Shown here piece after piece: positions 4,879-11,798 of a stretch of DNA of 13,079 nucleotides. The translations under genes and the position numbers were made by a program. The notes below the pieces were generated by a model that worked only from the letters and a program-made list of their open reading frames with translations, did no database searches and was not told the DNA's origin. The DNA is taken from NCBI GenBank assembly GCA_041499755.1, contig JBGQKV010000018.1, positions 1 through 13,079 of the forward strand, given 5' to 3'. This DNA is from UBA9973 sp041499755. Lineage in GTDB: Bacteria > Patescibacteriota > Minisyncoccia > Phycocordibacterales > UBA9973. Position 1 is the stretch's first letter, and every line of letters starts with the position of its first letter.

Positions 4879-6744
4879 ATGAAATCGTACGACCATAGGA
4901 AAATTGAACAAAAATGGCAGAAAGAATGGGAAAAGAAAAAAACCTACAAAACTAGCGATGTAAGCAAGAAGCCAAAATTCTATGTGCTAGATATGTTTCC
5001 TTACCCCTCTGGTGAGGGGCTGCACGTAGGACACCCGCGCGGGTATATTGGAACAGATATATTTTCCCGCATGAAAAGAATGAAAGGTTTCAATGTTCTT
5101 CACCCTATGGGTTTTGACGCTTTCGGCTTGCCAGCTGAACAATACGCTATAAATAACAAAATTCACCCTGAAGTCGCGGTTTCAAAAAATGTAAAAAGAT
5201 TTAAAAAACAGCTCAATATTATCGGACTTGATTATGATTGGTCGCGAGAAATAAATACGACAGATCCGGCATATTATAAATGGACTCAGTGGATGTTTTT
5301 GCAGATGTATAAAAAAGGCTTAGCTTTTGAATCTTTTGAGCCTATAAATTGGTGTCCTGTAGACAAAACCGGCCTGGCAAATGAAGATGTAGAAAATGGC
5401 AGATGCGAACGATGCGGAGCGCTGGTAGAACAAAGGCCAATGCGCCAGTGGGTACTCAAAATAACTAATTATGCGGAAAAATTGTTGGATGGGCTTGAAA
5501 ATCTTGATTGGCCTATGTCAGTAAAAGAATCGCAGAAAAATTGGATTGGTAAAAAAACGGATGAAAAGGGGAATGTTACATACAATTTGCGCGATTGGGT
5601 TTTTTCCAGGCAGAGATATTGGGGCGAGCCAATACCGCTCATTCATTGTGATAAATGTGGAGTTGTTCCTGTGCCGGAAAAAGATTTACCGGTGAAGCTT
5701 CCAAAAGTGAAGAATTACGAGCCTACGGATACAGGGGAGAGTCCGCTTGCAAAAATATCAAAGTGGGTAGATGTAAAATGTCCAAACTGCAAATCGCCCG
5801 CGAAAAGAGAAACAAATACCATGCCTCAATGGGCGGGGTCATGCTGGTATTATATGCGCTACATGGATCCGAAAAATAAAAAATCTTTTGTCGATCCTAA
5901 AAAAGAAAAATATTTTGCGCCAGTTGATTTATATGTCGGGGGAATGGAGCACGCGACCAGGCACTTAATTTACGCTCGATTTTGGCATAAATTTTTATTT
6001 GATATAGGGGTAGTTTCCAGATCGGAGCCCTTTCAAAGACTCGTGAATCAGGGATTAATAATGGCTGGAGATGGACGTAAGATGAGTAAGCGCTGGGGAA
6101 ACGTAGTAAATCCCGACGAAATAATTAAAACATATGGGGCGGACACTTTGCGTCTTTATGAAATGTCCATAGGGCCCTTTGAGCAGTCGGCCAATTGGTC
6201 TACCGAATCTATCATTGGCCCTCGCAGGTTTATAGAAAAAGTGTGGAGAGTGGCTTCCTTGATAAGGAAAAATTTTTCTTCGACTTCGCTAAAAAGGCTT
6301 CTACACAAAACAATTAAAAAAGTTTCAGATGATATAGAAGCGATGCGTTTTAATACGGCTATTTCGGCGATGATGATATTGGCGACGGAGATGGAAAAAG
6401 CTGAAAGCATAGATAAAAAAGATTTTAAGATGTTCTTACAAATTCTGGCGCCGTTTGCGCCACACGTTGCAGATGAATTATGGCTTTCTGTTGGAGAAAA
6501 AAAGAGCGTTCATATATCAAAGTGGCCGGAGTGGAATCCTGATTTAATAAAACAAAATGAAATAAAAATTGCTCTTCAAGTAAATGGAAAAGTGCGTGCA
6601 GAGATTGAGATTTGGGCAGATATAAAAGATGAGGAAGTTTTTACTTTAGCACTCAAAAACGAAAATATAATAAAATGGACAAAAGGGAAAGAAGTTAGAA
6701 AGAAAATATATGTGAAGGGGAGGTTGGTCAATTTAGTAGTTTAA
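4879..6744 (+). CDS. leuS: Leucyl-tRNA synthetase lacking the CP1 editing domain
   Basis: This class Ia synthetase charges tRNA-Leu with leucine. Seen in order: FPYPSGEGLHVGHPRGY with the HIGH-type motif HVGH (49-52), WCPVDKTGLANEDV (158-171), Zn-type CERCG (176-180), LRDWVFSRQRYWGEPIP (237-253), CDKC (257-260) with CPNC (301-304), and MPQWAGSCWYYMRY (315-328). DLYVGGMEHATRHLIYARFWHKFL (350-373), KMSKR (401-405, in place of KMSKS), an anticodon-binding helical domain (about 440-555) and the C-terminal domain with LQVNGKVRAE and YVKGRLVNLVV follow. Length is 621, against about 860 in E. coli. NWIG (221-224) is joined to LRDW (237-240) by only 12 residues, exactly where the ~190-residue CP1 proofreading domain normally sits, so post-transfer editing should be absent. 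The leucine-specific insertion before KMSKS is also missing. The frame is intact. No strong ribosome-binding site is seen; the start follows the upstream stop by one base. Confidence 0.95.
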   Translation: MKSYDHRKIEQKWQKEWEKKKTYKTSDVSKKPKFYVLDMFPYPSGEGLHVGHPRGYIGTDIFSRMKRMKGFNVLHPMGFDAFGLPAEQYAINNKIHPEVAVSKNVKRFKKQLNIIGLDYDWSREINTTDPAYYKWTQWMFLQMYKKGLAFESFEPINWCPVDKTGLANEDVENGRCERCGALVEQRPMRQWVLKITNYAEKLLDGLENLDWPMSVKESQKNWIGKKTDEKGNVTYNLRDWVFSRQRYWGEPIPLIHCDKCGVVPVPEKDLPVKLPKVKNYEPTDTGESPLAKISKWVDVKCPNCKSPAKRETNTMPQWAGSCWYYMRYMDPKNKKSFVDPKKEKYFAPVDLYVGGMEHATRHLIYARFWHKFLFDIGVVSRSEPFQRLVNQGLIMAGDGRKMSKRWGNVVNPDEIIKTYGADTLRLYEMSIGPFEQSANWSTESIIGPRRFIEKVWRVASLIRKNFSSTSLKRLLHKTIKKVSDDIEAMRFNTAISAMMILATEMEKAESIDKKDFKMFLQILAPFAPHVADELWLSVGEKKSVHISKWPEWNPDLIKQNEIKIALQVNGKVRAEIEIWADIKDEEVFTLALKNENIIKWTKGKEVRKKIYVKGRLVNLVV

Positions 6745-6748
6745 TAAA

Positions 6749-8434
6749 ATGAACAGGATTTTTAGAATTATAAATAAAGAGTTTGGAAGTTTAAACCAAG
6801 CGGCTTTGCTTTTAGGTCTTTTCACTTTATTTTCACAGGTTTTAGGTATGCTTCGTGATCGCTCTATTGCCCACTTTATCGGTCCAGGAGGCCCGCTTGA
6901 TGCGTATTATGCTGCTTTTCGGATACCAGATTTTATTTTTATATCTATAGCCTCGCTTGCCTCTATTACCGTGCTTATCCCTTTTATAATATCTCGTATG
7001 CGGGATGGTGTTGTTACAAAGGAAGCGCAGAAATTCCTCAATGATACTTTCACTGTCTTTTTGGCTGTCATGGTACTGGTCTCGGTCATAGTATTTTTCC
7101 TAATGCCTCACTTAGTACAATTTATCGCTCCGGGTTTTGTGCCGGCAATGCAGAGCAAAGTAATAATGCTTTCTCGCATAATGTTGCTTTCGCCGATTTT
7201 AATGGGATTATCGAACCTTTTCGGAACCATTACTCAGCTTTTTCGCAAATTTTTTATCTACTCACTGAGTCCGCTTTTTTATAACCTTGGCATCATTATT
7301 GGAGTATTGTTTTTGTATCCCATTTTTGGCATTTATGGGCTGGCCTTCGGTGTCATTCTCGGAGCGCTCATGCATTTTATTATTCAGGCAATTGCATCCT
7401 CCGGCTGTGGTTTTAAGCCTAGGTTTTCATTCTCAATAAATTTTGAGGAGATAAAAAAAGTAGTGATGATATCCCTGCCGCGCACCTTAGGGCTTTCTTT
7501 CAATAGCATTGCCCTTATTTCAATCGTTGCTATCGCATCCTATTTAAAGAGCGGTTCTATTTCAGTTTTTAGTTTTTCCTTGAATTTACAATCGGTTCCC
7601 TTAAACATTATCGGTGTATCGTATGCGGTGGCAGCTTTTCCGACTTTGGTAAAATCTATGTCTCAAGGGAAACTAGAGGATTTTAAAAATCAGCTAAAAT
7701 CTGCCTCTAGACAAATTATTTTTTGGTCAATGCCTGTAACTTTTCTTTTTATAGTGCTCCGCGCACAGATCGTGCGTGTGATATTGGGCTCCGGCTCTTT
7801 TTCTTGGGAAAATACTCGACTAGTCGCGGCGGCGCTCGCTGTTTTTTCTATCTCGGTGTTGGCGCAAGCGATGACAGCGCTTTTGTCTCGAGCTTATTAT
7901 GCCGCAGGCAACACCAAAAAACCGCTTTCCGTAAACTTTCTTTGCTCAGCTCTTATTATAGTTCTTGCGTATTTTTTCATTCATATCTTTCAGAGCCTCC
8001 CCCACTTTAGATATTTTATAGAGTCGCTTCTTAAGGTCCAAGATATTCCTGGTACAGAAGTACTGATGTTACCTTTAGCATACTCGTTTGGTACGATTTT
8101 AAATTTTATTTTGCACTGGGTTTATGTCAAGCGTGATTTTATGGGCTCTACTCCATTTATCGCCAAATCTTTTTTCCAAAGCCTGGGTGCGTCTTTTTTC
8201 ATCGGGCTGGTATCCTATTTGAGCTTAAACGCGCTTTCACCGGTCTTTGGCCTTACCACATTCTGGGGAGTATTTCTCCAAGGTTTTATTTCCGGAATCT
8301 TTGGCATTTTGGCTGGAGCTCTAGTATTGTATCTTTTCAAAAATGAAGAATTGAATAATTTGAGGAAAGTTCTAAAAACAAAATTCTGGCGCGTGCGTGT
8401 CATTGCCCCTTCGCAAGAAGAGCTTTCAAGTTAG
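6749..8434 (+). CDS. murJ: Lipid II flippase MurJ (MviN)
   Basis: MurJ moves lipid-linked peptidoglycan precursor (lipid II) across the cytoplasmic membrane. This 561-residue protein is hydrophobic throughout, consistent with the ~14 helices of the MOP/MVF family. The N-terminal signature is strong: LFSQVLGMLRDRSIAHFIG (27-45) and LDAYYAAFRIPDFIF (50-64), which hold conserved Arg and Asp residues of the central cavity. Later family features include LMGLSNLFGTITQLFRKFF and LAQAMTALLSRAYYAAGNTKKP, matching the helix pair and Arg-Tyr-Ala motif near the end of the flippase core. The C-terminus ends in a short charged tail. It follows leuS by 4 bases and is probably cotranscribed. The gene implies the cell builds its own peptidoglycan or at least flips its precursor. 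Confidence 0.93.
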   Translation: MNRIFRIINKEFGSLNQAALLLGLFTLFSQVLGMLRDRSIAHFIGPGGPLDAYYAAFRIPDFIFISIASLASITVLIPFIISRMRDGVVTKEAQKFLNDTFTVFLAVMVLVSVIVFFLMPHLVQFIAPGFVPAMQSKVIMLSRIMLLSPILMGLSNLFGTITQLFRKFFIYSLSPLFYNLGIIIGVLFLYPIFGIYGLAFGVILGALMHFIIQAIASSGCGFKPRFSFSINFEEIKKVVMISLPRTLGLSFNSIALISIVAIASYLKSGSISVFSFSLNLQSVPLNIIGVSYAVAAFPTLVKSMSQGKLEDFKNQLKSASRQIIFWSMPVTFLFIVLRAQIVRVILGSGSFSWENTRLVAAALAVFSISVLAQAMTALLSRAYYAAGNTKKPLSVNFLCSALIIVLAYFFIHIFQSLPHFRYFIESLLKVQDIPGTEVLMLPLAYSFGTILNFILHWVYVKRDFMGSTPFIAKSFFQSLGASFFIGLVSYLSLNALSPVFGLTTFWGVFLQGFISGIFGILAGALVLYLFKNEELNNLRKVLKTKFWRVRVIAPSQEELSS

Positions 8435-8450
8435 CATAGCAGTGTGTTTA

Positions 8451-8478
8451 TTGAGTAAAAAAACAATCGGAGTATAAT
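8451..8478 (+). promoter_or_regulatory. Promoter of the mgtC-like/alaS unit
   Basis: TTGAGT (8451-8456), a 16-base spacer and a perfect TATAAT (8473-8478) lie in the 50-base gap after murJ. Six bases separate the -10 box from the ATG at 8485, which predicts a leaderless transcript. No terminator hairpin for the murJ operon is visible in this gap. Confidence 0.7.
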
Positions 8479-8484
8479 ATACCC

Positions 8485-8961
8485 ATGTCTCAATTTTTTA
8501 CACAAAACAGTGACGTAATCATAAAGCTTTTATTGGCGATGGTTCTTGGGATGGTGATAGGGGTCGAGCGATATTTGGCGCATAAAACAGCCGGAATGCG
8601 GACATACTCGCTAGTGGCGATGGGTTCGGCTCTTCTCATTATTATCTCAGATCTTGTCGTCGTTCAATATTTACCTTACGCAAATGTCGGTATAAACCCC
8701 CTTCAGATGGCCGCTGCGGTGGTTACAGGTATGGGGTTCTTGGGGGCCGGAATCATTATGCACCAAGAGTCTCGGGTTATAGGTATCACTTCCGCTTCTG
8801 GCCTTTGGGTCTCCGCTGGCATCGGCATGGCAGTCGGCTTTGGTTTTTACAATCTTGCAATTATCGGCACTGCCCTCACTCTTTTTATTTTCGTGATTCT
8901 CTGGATTTTGGAAAAAAAGCTAGTCGATAGGATTTCTGGCAGATCTTCTTCAAACGAGTAA
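8485..8961 (+). CDS. MgtC/SapB family membrane protein
   Basis: This 158-residue protein matches the MgtC N-terminal membrane domain. Family motifs are GMVIGVERYLAHKTAGMRTYSLVAMGSALL (22-51), with the conserved G-x-E-R and K-x-A-G-x-R-T pattern, and GMGFLGAGIIMH (82-93), then ITSASGLWVSAGIGMAVGFGFY (101-122). About four to five hydrophobic segments are present (roughly 11-27, 39-62, 73-92, 103-122 and 124-141). The soluble ACT-like C-terminal domain of virulence-type MgtC is absent, so this is the short form. In the family, MgtC affects magnesium stress and F-type ATP synthase; the role here is unknown. It is four bases upstream of alaS and probably shares its transcript. The start is supported by the -10 box 6 bases upstream. 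Confidence 0.9.
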   Translation: MSQFFTQNSDVIIKLLLAMVLGMVIGVERYLAHKTAGMRTYSLVAMGSALLIIISDLVVVQYLPYANVGINPLQMAAAVVTGMGFLGAGIIMHQESRVIGITSASGLWVSAGIGMAVGFGFYNLAIIGTALTLFIFVILWILEKKLVDRISGRSSSNE

Positions 8962-8965
8962 AAAA

Positions 8966-10594
8966 ATGCAATCAGGTGAGATAAGGAAAAAATTTCTAGA
9001 CTTTTTTAAAAATAAAGGGCACAAGATTACGCCTTCATCTTCTCTGGTGCCGGAGAATGATCCATCGGTGCTTTTTACCACGGCTGGCATGCAACAGTTC
9101 AAGCCATTTTATCTGCATCCCGAAGATGCGCCAGCGAAAAATGTCGTCTCTATCCAAAAATGCGTGCGCACGTCTGATATTGATGAAGTAGGGGATGATA
9201 CGCACCTAACATTTTTTGAAATGCTGGGGAATTTTTCTTTTGGTGGTTATTGGAAAAAAGAAGCGATAGAATATGCATACGAATTTATTACCAAAGAGCT
9301 CGAGCTTACGATAGATTATGTTTCAGTTTTTAAAGACGATGAAAGCGGTATTCCAGAAGATCTTGAATCCCATGAAATATGGGCTAAAATTGATTCGAAT
9401 TTAACAATCAAAGCTCATAATAAGGCAGATAATTTTTGGGGGCCGACAGGGGAGGAGGGTCCCTGCGGGCCGACGACGGAAATATATGTAAATGGCGTAG
9501 AAATTTGGAATATAGTTTTCAATGAGTATTACAGGACGAAAGAAGGCAAATATGAACCGCTAAAAATAAAAGGCATTGATACGGGTATGGGGTTGGAGCG
9601 TCTACTTGTGCAAGTGCAAAAGAAAAACAACGTCTACGAGACTGATTTATTTAACAACGAGAAAAGCAGGGAAGAGCGCATTGTGGCAGATCATATCAAA
9701 GCATCTGCATTTATGATTGCTGATGAAGTAGTGCCAAGTAATGAAGGTAGAGGATATATTCTGCGTAGATTACTACGCAGAGCTATAAGATTTTCCGACG
9801 CTCTAGGAATGCTTCCACAAAGCTTTTCTAAAATGGTTGAATCTATTTCTGCTAAATATAAATCTCATTATGACATTATCGATAATGTCATAATGAGAGA
9901 AATTGACAAAGAAGAGAAAAAGTTTAGAGAAACGTTGGAGAAGGGCATGAAAGAATTTAAAAAAGGCATAGATCCTTTTATTCTAGCGACGACGTATGGT
10001 TTTCCGATCGAGCTTACGGAAGAATTGGCCAAAGAAGATGGAAGAGTGGTTGATATAGAAGATTTTAATCAAAAAATGAAAGAACACCAAAAACTTTCAC
10101 AGACAGCTTCAGCGGGGATGTTTAAGGGCGGGCTGGCGAATCATGAGCCGAAAACTATCAAGCTTCACACGGCGCACCATTTGCTTTTGGCGGGGCTACA
10201 GAAAATTTTAGGCAATTCTCTCCACCAGAAAGGTTCTAATATAAATGAAGAGCGTTTGCGGATTGATTTCAATTTTGAAAGAAAGATGACCGAAGAAGAG
10301 AAGAAAAAAGTGGAAGATTTTGTAAATGAGGCGATAAAGGTGGACTATCAAGTCGTACGGAAAGAAATGAAAAGGGAAGAAGCGGAAGCTCTCGGCGCTG
10401 AAATGGAATTTGGAGCCAAGTATCCCGATATCGTTTCCGTTTACATGATAGTGGACAAAGATGGCAATCCAATTTCCAAAGAATTCTGTGGCGGTCCGCA
10501 CGTCTCCCACACTGGCGAATTGGGACATTTTAAAATCCAAAAAGAAGAAGCGTCTTCGCAAGGAGTACGCCGGATAAAAGCCGTATTAAATTAA
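8966..10594 (+). CDS. alaS: Alanyl-tRNA synthetase, short form without C-Ala domain
   Basis: This enzyme charges tRNA-Ala and clears mischarged Ser or Gly. The class II catalytic core is visible: motif 1 region PSSSLVPENDPSVLFTTAGMQQFKP (23-47), motif 2 region CVRTSDIDEVGDDTHLTFFEMLGNFSFGGYWK (66-97), WGPTGEEGPCGPTTEIY (158-174), and motif 3 GIDTGMGLERL (203-213). The tRNA-recognition domain includes ADHIKASAFMIADEVVPSNEGRGYILRRLLRRA (241-273). The editing domain is complete with H401 and H405 (HTAHH) and C508 and H512 (CGGPH), the four metal ligands. The protein ends at 542 residues, so the C-terminal C-Ala oligomerisation domain is missing (E. coli AlaRS has about 875). The middle domain is also trimmed, for example after YETDLF (225-230) and before TTYGFP. 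HYDIIDNVIM (301-310) is encoded by a 36-bp perfect palindrome shared with tsaC. Confidence 0.95.
   Translation: MQSGEIRKKFLDFFKNKGHKITPSSSLVPENDPSVLFTTAGMQQFKPFYLHPEDAPAKNVVSIQKCVRTSDIDEVGDDTHLTFFEMLGNFSFGGYWKKEAIEYAYEFITKELELTIDYVSVFKDDESGIPEDLESHEIWAKIDSNLTIKAHNKADNFWGPTGEEGPCGPTTEIYVNGVEIWNIVFNEYYRTKEGKYEPLKIKGIDTGMGLERLLVQVQKKNNVYETDLFNNEKSREERIVADHIKASAFMIADEVVPSNEGRGYILRRLLRRAIRFSDALGMLPQSFSKMVESISAKYKSHYDIIDNVIMREIDKEEKKFRETLEKGMKEFKKGIDPFILATTYGFPIELTEELAKEDGRVVDIEDFNQKMKEHQKLSQTASAGMFKGGLANHEPKTIKLHTAHHLLLAGLQKILGNSLHQKGSNINEERLRIDFNFERKMTEEEKKKVEDFVNEAIKVDYQVVRKEMKREEAEALGAEMEFGAKYPDIVSVYMIVDKDGNPISKEFCGGPHVSHTGELGHFKIQKEEASSQGVRRIKAVLN
9863..9898. repeat. Palindromic repeat, copy 2 (36-bp perfect palindrome, in alaS)
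   Basis: The half-site TCTCATTATGACATTATC (9863-9880) is followed directly by its exact reverse complement (9881-9898), with no loop and no mismatch. The inner 30 bases (9866-9895) match copy 1 in tsaC except for one central base. In the alaS frame they encode HYDIIDNVIM. Confidence 0.92.
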
Positions 10595-10601
10595 GTTTTT
10601 A

Positions 10602-10610
10602 TGCTATAAT
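10602..10610 (+). promoter_or_regulatory. Extended -10 promoter of the PilM-like gene
   Basis: TGC directly followed by TATAAT (10605-10610) forms an extended -10 element. No good -35 is seen 16-18 bases upstream. Six bases separate the box from the ATG at 10617, predicting a leaderless transcript. It lies in the 22-base gap after alaS. Confidence 0.65.
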
Positions 10611-10616
10611 TAGCCC

Positions 10617-11789
10617 ATGGGTTTGTTTTCTAAAAAAGAAAAAAGGGAATTGATGGCGGTTTTTGATGTCGGTTCTTCTGGTGTCGGCGGAGCATTGTTT
10701 TGGAAAGACGGCGCAAGTTCACCAGAGATTATATTCTCTGTCCGAGAAGATATTCCATTTCAGGAAAGTTTTGATTTTAGCAGATTTTTGCTACTGACAT
10801 TAAAAGCCCTTGAAAACGTGGCAAAAAAAATAAGCCTCTCGGGCCTCGGCGCCCCAAAAAAGATTTATTGCGTGCTTGCTTCGCCATGGTACACATCCCA
10901 GACCAGGACTATTGCGCTCGAAAAAAATAATGAATTTATCTTTACTTCAAAGCTGGCTGATAGCCTCATAAAAAAAGAAGTGTCTCGTTTTCAAGAAGAA
11001 CATATGGAAAAATATGCAACCTTGGGCAAAGAGATGCGACTCATTGAATTTAAGAATATGAAGACATCACTCAATGGCTATGTGATGGAGAATCCGCTGG
11101 ACAAACGCGCCAAAAAGCTCGAAATGGTCTTTTTCTTATCGATGAGCCCGGAATATATCTTGCGGAAAATGGAGGAAATCATCGGCCGTCATTTGCGCCT
11201 GCGGGATATAGTCTTTTCTTCTTTCGTTTTTGCTTCCTTTACCGTGTCGCGAGATATGTTTATCCAGCGAGAAAATTTCATGCTCATTGACATAGGTAGT
11301 GAAGTTACCGATATATCAATGATAAAAAAGGAAATTTTAAAAGAAGCAATCTCGTTTCCATATGGCAAAAATTTTATCCTCCGCAAGCTCACAGATATTT
11401 TAGGCAAGACTCCAGATCAAGCGGAGTCCCTCTTTGCTCTTTATAAAGAAAATCATGCGGAAAAGAAACTGTCCGATAATATAGACAAAGCCTTAGCTGT
11501 TATAGGAGCGGAATGGCTAAAGAAGTTTCAAGAAGCCTTGGTCAAACTCTCGAATGATATCTCTATTCCTTCCACGATTTTTTTAACCACAGACGACGAT
11601 GTGGCTGATTGGTTTGTTGAAACTATAAAAAACGAGCAGTTCAACCAATATACTCTGACTGAGTCCAAATTTAAATTGATTATCATCAATGCCGCCATGC
11701 TCCACGGCATTGCCATTTTCAAAGAAGCGGTTGCTCGTGACCGTTTTATTATAATTGAGGCTATTTACATTGATCGTTTTCTGCAATAA
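10617..11789 (+). CDS. PilM/FtsA-like actin-fold ATPase
   Basis: This 390-residue cytoplasmic protein belongs to the actin/Hsp70-like ATPase fold, closest in pattern to PilM and FtsA. The phosphate-1 motif is VFDVGSSGVGGALF (15-28), and the phosphate-2 region is FMLIDIGSEVTDISMIKKEIL (221-241), followed by FPYGKNFILRKL (247-258), a usual FtsA/PilM continuation. The middle part (about 85-200) could be the inserted SHS2-like subdomain (YCVLASPWYTSQTRTI, 84-99). PilM binds PilN at the inner membrane in type IV pilus systems; FtsA binds FtsZ. The FtsA C-terminal amphipathic membrane helix is not evident. The next gene encodes a membrane protein with a short cytoplasmic N-terminus, which fits a PilM-PilN-like partnership, but this is inferred from context. 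Other pilus genes are not in the window. Confidence 0.75.
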   Translation: MGLFSKKEKRELMAVFDVGSSGVGGALFWKDGASSPEIIFSVREDIPFQESFDFSRFLLLTLKALENVAKKISLSGLGAPKKIYCVLASPWYTSQTRTIALEKNNEFIFTSKLADSLIKKEVSRFQEEHMEKYATLGKEMRLIEFKNMKTSLNGYVMENPLDKRAKKLEMVFFLSMSPEYILRKMEEIIGRHLRLRDIVFSSFVFASFTVSRDMFIQRENFMLIDIGSEVTDISMIKKEILKEAISFPYGKNFILRKLTDILGKTPDQAESLFALYKENHAEKKLSDNIDKALAVIGAEWLKKFQEALVKLSNDISIPSTIFLTTDDDVADWFVETIKNEQFNQYTLTESKFKLIIINAAMLHGIAIFKEAVARDRFIIIEAIYIDRFLQ

Positions 11790-11792
11790 AAT
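11764..11792 (+). promoter_or_regulatory. Promoter of the final gene, inside the PilM-like gene end
   Basis: TTTACA (11764-11769), a 17-base spacer and TAAAAT (11787-11792) each match the consensus at five of six bases. The -10 overlaps the TAA stop of the preceding gene and lies 6 bases before the ATG at 11799, the same spacing seen at other starts in this window. The final gene may thus be transcribed on its own as well as with the gene before it. Confidence 0.5.
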
Positions 11793-11798
11793 ATATCT

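Noticed and set aside
5033..5044. 12-bp palindrome ACCCGCGCGGGT, and the nearby CCCCTC/GAGGGG hairpin at 5004-5019, in leuS
   Set aside because: Both fall in codons for the conserved PYPSGEGLHVGHPRGY segment, and palindromes of this size are expected a few times by chance.
9761..9780. Hairpin CTGCGTAG-ATTA-CTACGCAG in alaS
   Set aside because: It encodes the conserved LRRLLRR helix, whose symmetrical residues can produce the repeat by codon choice. An 8-bp stem is not rare enough to call an element.
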